Below are positions 1-8,360 of a stretch of 53,829 nucleotides of DNA, piece after piece. The DNA comes from Bacillus litorisediminis (GTDB lineage: Bacteria > Bacillota > Bacilli > Bacillales > JC228). Numbering within the stretch: position 1 is the first letter of the stretch; each line of letters opens with the position of its first letter. The stretch covers positions 1 through 53,829 of the forward strand of contig NZ_JAKZKT010000030.1 in NCBI RefSeq assembly GCF_022808645.1. The letters run 5' to 3'. Under the pieces are notes generated by a model, which ran no database searches, was not told the origin of the DNA, and saw only the letters and a list, made by a program, of their open reading frames with translations. The translations under genes were made by a program, and so were the position numbers.

Positions 1-2
1 GT

Positions 3-56
3 GGGCTTGACGCTGTAGTGACATCACTTATAATGCCAAGAGGTGAAGAAGGTTGA
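3..56 (+). CDS. 3' end of an unidentified upstream gene
   Basis: A frame open from the window edge encodes GLDAVVTSLIMPRGEEG and stops at TGA (54-56). Only 17 codons are visible, so the family cannot be named. It reads like an ordinary protein C terminus, and no other gene occupies this edge. It could also be a chance open frame. Confidence 0.35.
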   Translation, partial: GLDAVVTSLIMPRGEEG

Positions 57-123
57 CTTAAAACAAGAAACTAAGAAAACTCGAGAAAACGAAAGCTCGT
101 GTCCAAAATTAGGGGGCCAACCC

Positions 124-227
124 GAATAGGCCACTTATTCGGACACGAAAGGTGATAAATTAAGGAAAGCTGTCCGAATAGGCGACTTATTCGGACACGA
201 AAGGTGATAAATTAAGGAAAGCTGTCC
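124..227. repeat. Tandem duplication of a 52-bp palindrome-bearing unit
   Basis: Two adjacent 52-bp units (124-175 and 176-227) are nearly identical, differing at one visible base (GGCCAC versus GGCGAC). At the junction GTCCGAATA and TATTCGGAC form a 9-bp perfect inverted repeat around a 7-nt loop. This is the form of a non-coding dispersed palindromic repeat of Bacillaceae. The rest of the gene-free stretch 57-417 holds no recognisable gene; it must contain the promoter of the following kinase gene, which I could not assign. Confidence 0.8.
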
Positions 228-417
228 AAATATGCTGGGTAGTTCTCTCCCAATATAAGTGCTCATATTCAATTTCAAATCCATTCCTCCCTTTTTCCTA
301 ATTTACGATATAAATCCCACCGTAATGAAATAAATAGGTTTCCCATATCCCAACCCCAAAAGGATTTCCCCAACCAATGTCGAAAGCAATAAAAAAATGC
401 TGCAAAAGGGGAAGTCT

Positions 418-2232
418 ATGGAGATCCAAACAATCAAACAATCCTTTCAAACCTATCTGCTTTCACTTCCATATCGGGTGAAGCTAATGCTCGTTTTTTC
501 ACTGCTTATTTTGCTGACAGCCACGATATTAGGGAGCATCACCTATTACCAATTTGCCAAGTCTAGCCAAAGACGGACCGAGGAATATCAAATCCAATTG
601 GCTGATCAAATCAACCAGAATATAAATCGGTATTTAAGGGAAATGCAGATTATTTCGTTATCCCCGCTCTATGACCAGCAAATTTTAGATATTTTAATGA
701 ATCATAAAACCCCAAGAGAAACGACATCGTTTCCGCCTGCCTCAGAAAGGCTGCCGATGTGGCGCTTTATTTCGAGTCTGATTCATATGAGAAATGAAAT
801 TAAAGGGATCCATATTTTAGCGAATGATGGGACGATTTTCAGTAATTTAGATTCGAATACTGTGATGCTGCGAGTATTTGAGCGAAATAACAAATGGATC
901 AAGGAAATTGAAAGGGCAGACGGGGAGTGGGTGCTGCTTCCATTGCACCAGCCCAATTATTATTTAAAAAAAGATACCGCCGTATTTTCAGTTGCCAGAT
1001 TAATTCGAGATCCGTCTACCTATGACCCTCTTGGCATCATCAAGATTGATTTGAAACAAGAGCTCATCGAAGAAATAGTCGGGAATACAGACTCCAGCAG
1101 TCAAATTTTTATAGTTGATCAAAACAATCAATTCATTTATCCAAACAAGGAAGACAAGATCATTGAGTCTAGTTTTATTTCCGAGCTAGAAGGTATCCAA
1201 GTCAAAAACTATACAAGCCTCCCGATAAATGGGACGGATTACATGATGGTCTATAATGAATCAGACTACTCTGGGATGAAGACGGTTATGCTGACTCCGC
1301 GATCGATTGTATTTAGTGAAGTGAATCGCTTGCGAAAAGTGTTGTTTGCGGTTGTGATTGTCGGAATCCTCATTTCATTTTTACTGGGTTTTATCCTTTC
1401 AAAACCGCTCGTTCAATCGATTCACAAATTAAGAAAAGCGATGGATAAGGTACAAAAGGGAAACTTCTCCCAGCGGGTAGAAATCACGTCAAACGATGAA
1501 ATTGGTCAGCTTGGAAAGGGTTTTAATCATATGATTAGTGAAATCGATCGGCTAGTATCTGAAGTCTATAAAACAAGTTTGCGAGAGAAAGAGGCGGAGC
1601 TCCGGGCGCTGCAAAGCCAGATGAATCCTCATTTCTTATATAACACGCTAGAATCAATCAATATGCTCGCAATAACAAAAGGGAATTTAGAAGTTTCGGA
1701 TATGGTCACATCACTTGGAAAATTAATGAGATATACGATTGATAATTCGGCAAAAATTGTGACGTTAAAAGAAGAGTTAACGTTTATCCAATCGTATATA
1801 GCGATTCAAAGGGTAAGGATGGGAGACAACCTCCAGTATCATGAAGAAATCGACGCAAGCGTTTTGGATGTATTAATTCCGAAGCTCGTACTGCAGCCGT
1901 TAGTCGAAAATGCAATTGTTCATGGGCTGTCAAATCGGGGAGGCTCCATTTCGATCCAGGGGAATTGTGAACAAAGTCTGCTAACCATTAAGGTTGAGGA
2001 TAATGGCAGGGGGATTACACATCAACGTTTAGCAGAGCTTAAAAGTTTAATTGAGAACCAACAGCATACGTCATCTGAGAAGCATAACGGAATCGCCCTT
2101 TCCAATGTTCATGAACGAATCCAGCTATTATATGGAAACCAATATGGCATAGAGATTGGTGGCGGAGTGGAAAAAGGATTTATAGTGAAAATGACGTTAC
2201 CGATTCAAAGAGAAGGGGAGAGAGGGACATGA
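418..2232 (+). CDS. YesM-type sensor histidine kinase
   Basis: Membrane histidine kinase of the YesM/LytS class, which senses an extracellular (usually carbohydrate) signal and phosphorylates a YesN-type regulator. From the ATG at 418 it is 604 residues: TM1 at about 21-45, an extracytoplasmic sensor region, TM2 at about 307-326, HAMP at about 327-380, then the His_kinase domain with QMNPHFLYNTLE (phospho-acceptor His405) and an HATPase with NAIVHGL and DNGRG. An upstream in-frame ATG at 397 exists, but AAGGGG lies 7-8 nt before 418, so 418 is preferred. It overlaps the regulator gene by ATGA. The genes that follow suggest it controls the sugar operon downstream. Confidence 0.93.
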   Translation: MEIQTIKQSFQTYLLSLPYRVKLMLVFSLLILLTATILGSITYYQFAKSSQRRTEEYQIQLADQINQNINRYLREMQIISLSPLYDQQILDILMNHKTPRETTSFPPASERLPMWRFISSLIHMRNEIKGIHILANDGTIFSNLDSNTVMLRVFERNNKWIKEIERADGEWVLLPLHQPNYYLKKDTAVFSVARLIRDPSTYDPLGIIKIDLKQELIEEIVGNTDSSSQIFIVDQNNQFIYPNKEDKIIESSFISELEGIQVKNYTSLPINGTDYMMVYNESDYSGMKTVMLTPRSIVFSEVNRLRKVLFAVVIVGILISFLLGFILSKPLVQSIHKLRKAMDKVQKGNFSQRVEITSNDEIGQLGKGFNHMISEIDRLVSEVYKTSLREKEAELRALQSQMNPHFLYNTLESINMLAITKGNLEVSDMVTSLGKLMRYTIDNSAKIVTLKEELTFIQSYIAIQRVRMGDNLQYHEEIDASVLDVLIPKLVLQPLVENAIVHGLSNRGGSISIQGNCEQSLLTIKVEDNGRGITHQRLAELKSLIENQQHTSSEKHNGIALSNVHERIQLLYGNQYGIEIGGGVEKGFIVKMTLPIQREGERGT

Positions 2233-2930
2233 AAGAGATTCTGGTCGTTGAGGATGAAGAAATAATCAGACAAGGGTTAAAGGTTTTGCTTGAACAGGTA
2301 ATTGGCGGTTTTACCGTAACAGAAGCGAAAAGCGGCGAAGAAGCATTGTCGTTTCTTTTCCAAAGCCTGCCCCATTTAGTGATTACCGATATCCGAATGG
2401 GCGGAATGGACGGTCTCACCTTTATCGCAAAGGTAAGACAGATCTCAGCAGATGTTCCGGTTATCATTTTAAGCGGTCACAGTGACTTTGAATATGCCCG
2501 AACAGCTATGCGTTATGGGATTCAGTATTATCTGTTAAAACCGATTAACCGGGTGGAGCTATCAGAGACCCTCTCTAAGCTTTTTAAGGATTCAGAGGAA
2601 AAAAAGCAAGAAACTTCAAAGCAATTTGATAAGATTATTCAGTTTATCGATGACCATTTAAGTCATGAAATTACTTTAAAGCATATTGCCGATCATGTCT
2701 TTTTAAACCCGCAATATGTAGGGCAGCTGTTTAAATCAGAACTGAATCAGACTTTTACTGAATATATAACCGAGCAGCGTCTGAAACGAGCAAAAAAATT
2801 ACTAAAAGAGACAAACTTAAAGGTTTATGAAGTTGCACAACTATCAGGCTACAAAAGTCCTAAGCATTTTATGACAGTCTTTAAGCATGAAGTAGGAATG
2901 ACACCTGTCCAGTATCGGCAAAATTCATAA
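2229..2930 (+). CDS. YesN-type response regulator with AraC output domain
   Basis: Cytoplasmic two-component regulator, partner of the preceding kinase (ATGA overlap). The receiver domain occupies residues 1-120, with acidic residues in VVEDEE, phospho-acceptor Asp54 (VITDIRMGG) and Lys104 (LLKPIN). A linker leads directly into a two-HTH AraC domain at about 135-230 (ending GYKSPKHFMTVFKHEVGMTPVQYR). At 233 residues it is shorter than many YesN proteins, because the middle region between receiver and AraC domain is minimal. It probably activates the solute-binding protein operon starting about 100 bp downstream. Confidence 0.93.
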   Translation: MKEILVVEDEEIIRQGLKVLLEQVIGGFTVTEAKSGEEALSFLFQSLPHLVITDIRMGGMDGLTFIAKVRQISADVPVIILSGHSDFEYARTAMRYGIQYYLLKPINRVELSETLSKLFKDSEEKKQETSKQFDKIIQFIDDHLSHEITLKHIADHVFLNPQYVGQLFKSELNQTFTEYITEQRLKRAKKLLKETNLKVYEVAQLSGYKSPKHFMTVFKHEVGMTPVQYRQNS

Positions 2931-3035
2931 CATTCCAAAAATCTAAGATAAACGAACTATTTCTCTTTTTGAGAGGATATTGTTGGCGGGGGAACTTTCT
3001 TAAAATGAAACACATAAGGGGAGGGATAACAAAGA

Positions 3036-4316
3036 ATGAAAAAGATTAGTTTACTTTTTTTATCGATTCTATTGATAGCGTTTTCAGCTGCCTGCAGCAA
3101 TAACGCGGGTACCAGTGAATCTGAAGAAAATGAGAACAATAACGAAGAAGTAGAATTAACTTTTATGATGTGGGGAAGTGAAGCCCATCAGGAAGTGTAC
3201 AACGAGCTAATTGCGAAATTTAATGAAGAACATCCAAATATTAAAGTGAAAATCGAAAGTGTACCATTTCCAGACTATCAGCAAAAGATAACGGTACTCG
3301 CTGCAGGACGAGAGCTGCCTGATATCGGCTGGGTTGCTGAACGGATGGTACCTCAATTTATGGAGAACGACCTGTTAGAGGACGTGTCCTCCTTTGCAGA
3401 TGATGCAGAATATAATATGGATGACTTTTTCCCTTCAACACTTGATTTATTTGAAAAAGATGACCAGCTCTTAGGAATTCCATTCTCAACACCGCCCATG
3501 GTTATTTTTTATAACAAGGATTTGTTTGTAAATGCTGGTGAAAAAACACCAAATGAGCATGTTGAAGCTGGAACATGGACCTGGGAGCAGTTTGAAAAGT
3601 CAGCAAAGGCAATTTCCAGAGATGGAGTTTATGGGGCCAACTTTTTCCGTGACTGGAATACATGGATTGCCTTATTGTCTCATACTTGGTCTCATGGAGG
3701 CGATCTATTTAATGAGGATCAGACTGATTTCACTTGGAACAGCTCACAGGGTGCAGAAACGCTAAAAATGCTTCAGCGCATGATGTTTGAGGATGGATCA
3801 CATCCGAAAGCGGGAGAACAAGTCAGCTTTGAATCAGGCAAAATCGGCATGTTTTTTGATGTGTATAGCTATGTTTCGGCTGCCCGGAATGTACAGGATT
3901 TTGAGTGGGATATTGCACCGCTTCCAGAGGGTCCTGAAGGCAGATTCCCAATGCTGGGCCAGGCAGGCTACGCTCTCTTTAAAGGATCGGAACATCCTGA
4001 GGAAGCGCAAGAGCTTCTCAAGTTCTTTACTAGCCAAGAAGGAATTACGGCCACTTCGACATTCTTCGTGCCTCCGCGTGAATCAGTATTAAGTTCGGAT
4101 GATTTTGTGGATCAGCCAAATAATCCGCCAGTAGAAAGCATTCAAAGAGCGGTTATTGATGAAATGGATAATGCGAGACTGCAAGCAGGTCACATCGAAT
4201 GGCAAAAAATCGATAATGCGATTCAATTTGGATTTGATGAGTTATTTGGGGAATTGAAGGAGCCTGAAGAAATTTTAGAAGGTATGAATGAAAAGATTGA
4301 TCCATTATTGAAATGA
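3036..4316 (+). CDS. Extracellular sugar-binding lipoprotein of an ABC importer (SBP family 1)
   Basis: Binds a carbohydrate outside the membrane and delivers it to the two permeases encoded downstream. The N terminus is a lipoprotein signal with lipobox FSAAC (Cys20), followed by an Asn/Glu-rich linker and the SBP_bac_1 fold (start ELTFMMWGSEAHQEVY). A length of 426 residues is normal for the family. GGGGAGGGAT precedes the ATG. The gene is 105 bp after the regulator and is followed by a hairpin (4328-4353), which could make it the most abundant product of the operon. The substrate cannot be deduced from the sequence. Confidence 0.92.
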   Translation: MKKISLLFLSILLIAFSAACSNNAGTSESEENENNNEEVELTFMMWGSEAHQEVYNELIAKFNEEHPNIKVKIESVPFPDYQQKITVLAAGRELPDIGWVAERMVPQFMENDLLEDVSSFADDAEYNMDDFFPSTLDLFEKDDQLLGIPFSTPPMVIFYNKDLFVNAGEKTPNEHVEAGTWTWEQFEKSAKAISRDGVYGANFFRDWNTWIALLSHTWSHGGDLFNEDQTDFTWNSSQGAETLKMLQRMMFEDGSHPKAGEQVSFESGKIGMFFDVYSYVSAARNVQDFEWDIAPLPEGPEGRFPMLGQAGYALFKGSEHPEEAQELLKFFTSQEGITATSTFFVPPRESVLSSDDFVDQPNNPPVESIQRAVIDEMDNARLQAGHIEWQKIDNAIQFGFDELFGELKEPEEILEGMNEKIDPLLK

Positions 4317-4327
4317 TAAAAAGGCTG

Positions 4328-4360
4328 CGGTTAACCTGACATAGGCTTAACCGTTTCCCT
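4328..4360 (+). terminator. Intra-operon hairpin after the solute-binding protein gene
   Basis: CGGTTAA and TTAACCG form an inverted repeat (4328-4353) followed by TTTCCCTTTT. The run of T is interrupted, so this is better read as a partial terminator or 3' stabiliser than as a strong stop. Confidence 0.5.
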
Positions 4361-4383
4361 TTTGATCTTTGAGGTGAATGCGT

Positions 4384-5076
4384 TTGACAACATCTTTACA
4401 GCATTTGTTAGAAGAAAAGAAGATGACCCTAATAGTGAGCTTGCCTGAAAATAGGACAGATCTCGCACAGGCAGCCATCCGGGCTCGAGCCGATGCGATT
4501 AAAATGCATGTCAATGTACATCATCGTGCATCTGGAAATCGATTTGCAGATGTTCAGACCTATTCGGAAACGTTTAAAAAAATCAGGGAAGAATTTTCTG
4601 GGCCGCTTGGCGTTGTGCCAGGTGGTTCGTTTGAAGATATAAGCAAAAGTGAAATGCAAAAGCTGACCGAGTTAGGCTTTGATTTTTATTCAATTTACGC
4701 CCACCATAAGCCAAGCTGGATGCTGGGGTTAGAGGGAATTGAAAAAACATTCGCGATATCCAGTGATTATCAAATAGATAGGTTCAGCAAAGTGAAACAT
4801 TTTGGAGTTACGGCTCTTGAAGCCTCTATCGTTCCTGGAGAAGAATATGGATCGCCACTGACCTTTAACGATGTACTGGCCTATAACCAGCTTGCTGCAA
4901 ATTTGGACGTACCTGTTTTAGTTCCTTCACAAAGAAAATTGGAGTCGCATGATATTCCGATTCTTTATCAGGCAGGAGTAAAAGCCGTTATGCTTGGAGC
5001 GATTGTAACAGGAAAAACGGAGGAGAGTATGGAGAAAGCCATTTCGACTTTTAGAGAGGCAATTGATTCACTGTAA
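4384..5076 (+). CDS. Uncharacterised TIM-barrel protein in a sugar operon
   Basis: About 231 residues with the alternating pattern of a (beta/alpha)8 barrel: LIVSLPEN, AIKMHV, LGVVPGG, FDFYSIYAHH, HFGVTALEASIV, VPVLVPSQR, then VKAVMLGAIVTGK, which resembles a C-terminal phosphate-binding strand. This suggests an aldolase- or epimerase-like enzyme acting on a phosphorylated sugar, but I do not recognise the family. An ATG at 4378 lies only about 2 nt after GAGGTG, so the TTG at 4384 (7-nt spacing) is the better start. It sits between the binding protein and permease genes, implying a role in metabolising the imported compound. Confidence 0.8.
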   Translation: MTTSLQHLLEEKKMTLIVSLPENRTDLAQAAIRARADAIKMHVNVHHRASGNRFADVQTYSETFKKIREEFSGPLGVVPGGSFEDISKSEMQKLTELGFDFYSIYAHHKPSWMLGLEGIEKTFAISSDYQIDRFSKVKHFGVTALEASIVPGEEYGSPLTFNDVLAYNQLAANLDVPVLVPSQRKLESHDIPILYQAGVKAVMLGAIVTGKTEESMEKAISTFREAIDSL

Positions 5077-5089
5077 GGAGGCAGGAAAG

Positions 5090-6022
5090 TTGGAATCAAA
5101 ATTACAAACAGCCAAAGGCCTCCCTTTAAATATGAAGAGGCGACGGAAATTTATAGGAAGTGAAGCTTTTTATGGCTATTTATTTGTAAGCCCTATGGTT
5201 ATTGGCTTTTTGATAGTCATGCTCTTTCCGCTTGTATATTCGATTTATATGAGTCTCACAGATTGGCAGCTGTTAGGGGACCCCGATTTTATCGGTTCAG
5301 AAAACTATCAGCGGCTTGTGAATGATCCCGATTTTTGGGTCGTTTTAAAAAATACCCTGATTTTCTCTGCAGGACTTGTTCCTATCAACATTGTTCTTGC
5401 CTTATTGTTAGCTCTATTATTGCAGCGTAATCTGCCAGGGATGGGTATTTTCCGGACTGCGATCTTTATTCCTGTTATGACATCGATTGTCGTATGGTCG
5501 ATTATCTGGAAATATATGTTTGGAACAGAGGAAGGGTTCATTAATCAGATGCTTGCGATCTTTGGGATTGACGGACCAGCGTGGCTATATGATCCAAACC
5601 TTGCCATGGGGGCAGTCATCGTGGTCAGTGCCTTAAAAAATGTGGGACTGAATATGGTATTGTTCTTAGCAGCCTTACAGCAAGTTGATAAAAACCTCTA
5701 TGAAGCTTCAGTTTTAGATGGGGCCGGAAGAGGAAAACAATTTTGGCATATTACACTGCCCATGATCACGCCGACCTTATTTTTAACTATTATTCTCACG
5801 GTTATCGGTTCAATGAAGGTATTTGGACAAATCTATGTCATGACAAATGGCGGACCAGGGAACCACACAAAGGTACTAGTCTACTATATTTGGGAAAATG
5901 CCTTTAAACTATTTGATTTTGGCTACGCTTCCGCGATTGCCCTTGTTTTATTTGTGATTATCTTATTCTTTACAATCCTGCAGTGGGCTGGCAGAAGAAG
6001 GTGGGTTTTCCATGAACAATAA
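5090..6022 (+). CDS. Sugar ABC transporter permease, MalF type
   Basis: Inner-membrane subunit of a carbohydrate importer (CUT1 class). There are about six hydrophobic segments, beginning GYLFVSPMVIGFLIVMLFPL. The cytoplasmic EAA loop is present (LYEASVLDGAGRGKQFWHIT), which contacts the ATPase. The upstream gene ends at 5076; AAGGAGG at 5075-5081 is 8 nt before a TTG at 5090, so this start is preferred over an in-frame TTG at 5063 inside the preceding gene (310 residues). No ATPase gene is present in the operon. Confidence 0.92.
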   Translation: MESKLQTAKGLPLNMKRRRKFIGSEAFYGYLFVSPMVIGFLIVMLFPLVYSIYMSLTDWQLLGDPDFIGSENYQRLVNDPDFWVVLKNTLIFSAGLVPINIVLALLLALLLQRNLPGMGIFRTAIFIPVMTSIVVWSIIWKYMFGTEEGFINQMLAIFGIDGPAWLYDPNLAMGAVIVVSALKNVGLNMVLFLAALQQVDKNLYEASVLDGAGRGKQFWHITLPMITPTLFLTIILTVIGSMKVFGQIYVMTNGGPGNHTKVLVYYIWENAFKLFDFGYASAIALVLFVIILFFTILQWAGRRRWVFHEQ

Positions 6023-6848
6023 AAAGAAAAACGGGACGTTTATGAAATTTTTATTTTATGGGGTCTTAACGGTTATTTCGCTGATTATGATTGTTCCCTT
6101 CGTATGGATGATTAATACGTCTTTCAAGGACCCTGCAAAAGTATTTGTGTTTCAGCTTATTCCCGAACCGTTTAAGTGGGAAAACTACTTAGAGGTGTTG
6201 CAATCAACCCCATTCCACCTGTTTTATTTTAATAGTCTATATATTGCTATTCTAGTAACAGCAGGAACAATCTTTTTAGGATCATTGGCAGGCTATGCAT
6301 TTGCCAAACTGAAATTTAAAGGAAGTTCCATTTTATTTTTGTGCCTGTTAAGTACGATGATGATCCCTGTTGAAGTTATTACGATTCCGCTCTTTTTATT
6401 TATGAGAGATTTAGGACTGATTGACACACACGTTCCGCTCATTGCAATCCCGATACTAGGTCCAGCTGGTGTATTCGGCGTTTTCGTCATGCGGCAATTC
6501 TTCCTATTGGTACCTAAGGAATTGGAAGAGGCAGCCAAATTGGATGGCTGTTCCTATTTCCGCATTTATTGGAATATCATGCTTCCGTTAGCCAAACCGG
6601 CGATCGCCACCTTGACAATATTCACTTTTTTAACAAGCTGGAATGAATTCTATGAACCTCTCATTTACATTAACTCAGAAGAAAAGATGACGTTGCCGCT
6701 TGCGTTAGCTTTATTTACGGATGAGGTCGGTACAAAATGGGAGCTGCTGATGAGTGCTTCTGTGATGGCAACCGTTCCACTCTTGATTGTGTTCTTCTTT
6801 GCCCAAAAGCAATTTATTGAGGGAATCGCCATGACAGGCGGAAAGTAA
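6012..6848 (+). CDS. Sugar ABC transporter permease, MalG type
   Basis: Second membrane subunit of the same importer, 278 residues, overlapping the first permease gene by 11 bp, which implies translational coupling. It has six predicted membrane segments and the EAA loop (ELEEAAKLDGCSYFRIYWNI), and ends with the typical KQFIEGIAMTGGK tail of MalG-like proteins. AGAAGGTGGG lies ahead of the ATG. With the binding protein and MalF-type permease it makes an importer missing only its ATPase, usually supplied in Bacillaceae by a shared MsmX-like protein. Confidence 0.93.
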   Translation: MNNKKKNGTFMKFLFYGVLTVISLIMIVPFVWMINTSFKDPAKVFVFQLIPEPFKWENYLEVLQSTPFHLFYFNSLYIAILVTAGTIFLGSLAGYAFAKLKFKGSSILFLCLLSTMMIPVEVITIPLFLFMRDLGLIDTHVPLIAIPILGPAGVFGVFVMRQFFLLVPKELEEAAKLDGCSYFRIYWNIMLPLAKPAIATLTIFTFLTSWNEFYEPLIYINSEEKMTLPLALALFTDEVGTKWELLMSASVMATVPLLIVFFFAQKQFIEGIAMTGGK

Positions 6849-6884
6849 GCTGCTTTGAAAAATAGGAAAGGGGATGTGTCATTT

Positions 6885-8225
6885 TTGAAGAGATATCTAG
6901 AATTTGATGTCGTGGTGGCAGGAGGCGGTCCTGCTGGCATAAATGCAGCGATTGCTTCAGGCAGAGCAGGTGCGAAAACACTTCTGATTGAAAGATATGG
7001 GTTTTTGGGCGGGATGTCCACGGTCGCACTTGTATACCCTTGGATGACCTTTCATACATCCTCGGGAATTCAAGTGATAAAAGGCATTGCCCAAGAAATT
7101 GTAGATAGGCTCATGAGTCAAGGCGGGTCACCTGGACATCTGCGTGATACAGTTGGTTTTACATATTCAGTCACCCCGTATCATCCTGAAAAATATAAGC
7201 TGTTAGCTTTAGACATGCTGGAGGAAGCAGGTGTTGAAGTACTGGTTCATAGTTTTGCGGATCAGGTGGAAGTGGAAGGAAACCAGATCAAATCTATTAA
7301 ACTCACAACAAAATCAGGTCCGATTACCGTTTCGGCTAAAAGATTTGTGGACACAACCGGAGATGCAGATATTGCCTATCTGGCCGGGGCACCTTGTTTA
7401 AAGGGAAGAGATAGCGATCATAAAACGCAGCCGATGACGATGAAGTTTCGCATGAGAGGCGTCAACCTTGCCATGGTAAAAGAAGCAATGAAGGCCAATC
7501 CAAGCAATTTTTATAAAAAAACACCGATTAACGAACTTGATGAACTGCCGCTTACGGGTGTGCAGGGCTTTTATAAAGAATGGAATGAATCGGGCGTTCC
7601 CATCAACCGGGACCAAGTTCTTTTTTTCGCAGGGCCGGAAGAGGATGAGGTACTGGTCAACTGTACCCGTGTCCAAGGCTTAGATGGAACGGACGTTTTC
7701 GACGTGACACAAGGGGAAAAGGAAGGCAGAAAACAAGTCCTGATGATGGCTGAGTTTTTACAAAAGAACATTCCAGGATTTAAAAAAGCCTCGATTTCAG
7801 CCGTCGGAACACAAATTGGCATCAGGGAAACCCGCCGGATAGATGGACAATATGCTTTGACGATTGAGGATGTAGTTTCAGGGAAGAAATTCGAGGATAC
7901 GATTGCGCTTAGCGGCTACCCAATTGACATCCATGATCCAACCGGAAGAGGCGTCCAAGCCAATGACATCCAGGGGGATGGGAGCTATGGCATTCCGTAT
8001 CGGAGTCTGGTACCAAAGAAAATTGAAAATTTATTAGTAGCAGGGAGGTGTATTTCCACCACTCACGAAGCATTAGCAACAACCAGATTAACCCCAAGTG
8101 CCATGGCAACAGGCCAAGCTGCCGGAACCGCTGCTGCACTTTCTATCACAGAAAACACAGCTCCAAAACACCTCAATATCAAGAAATTACAAGCTATCCT
8201 AGTAGAAAATGGCGTAGTTCTTTGA
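6885..8225 (+). CDS. FAD-dependent oxidoreductase (FAD_oxidored family)
   Basis: Cytoplasmic flavoprotein with an N-terminal Rossmann FAD motif (VVVAGGGPAGINAAIASGRAG followed by the acidic LLIERYG strand end) and a second FAD-contact motif (DTTGDADIAYLAGAP). The C terminus LLVAGRCISTTHEA is typical of this family. The reaction is unknown. The sequence is open from a TTG at 6855, but AGGAAAGGGG at 6864-6873 favours the TTG at 6885 (446 residues, 11-nt spacing). It follows the permease by 36 bp, so it is probably in the operon. Its TGA stop lies in a repeat hairpin. Confidence 0.88.
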   Translation: MKRYLEFDVVVAGGGPAGINAAIASGRAGAKTLLIERYGFLGGMSTVALVYPWMTFHTSSGIQVIKGIAQEIVDRLMSQGGSPGHLRDTVGFTYSVTPYHPEKYKLLALDMLEEAGVEVLVHSFADQVEVEGNQIKSIKLTTKSGPITVSAKRFVDTTGDADIAYLAGAPCLKGRDSDHKTQPMTMKFRMRGVNLAMVKEAMKANPSNFYKKTPINELDELPLTGVQGFYKEWNESGVPINRDQVLFFAGPEEDEVLVNCTRVQGLDGTDVFDVTQGEKEGRKQVLMMAEFLQKNIPGFKKASISAVGTQIGIRETRRIDGQYALTIEDVVSGKKFEDTIALSGYPIDIHDPTGRGVQANDIQGDGSYGIPYRSLVPKKIENLLVAGRCISTTHEALATTRLTPSAMATGQAAGTAAALSITENTAPKHLNIKKLQAILVENGVVL

Positions 8226-8257
8226 TGAAACAGAGGGACGGTTCTTCTGTTTCATCA
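8223..8257. repeat. GGACGGTTCT hairpin repeat, copy 1
   Basis: TGATGAAACAGA and TCTGTTTCATCA form a perfect 12-bp inverted repeat around GGGACGGTTCT. The first three bases are the stop codon of the preceding oxidoreductase gene. The same core recurs at 10002 and 11802. There is no T run, so it is not a standard terminator, but it will fold in RNA. Confidence 0.85.
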
Positions 8258-8360
8258 TTACTTCTCATGCTAGAACTCAACTTATGTTTACTCTGAAATC
8301 CAAGAATCGTTCCCATGTTACACACTTTAAGGTAAACCAATAATGTAAAGGAGGAGTTGT

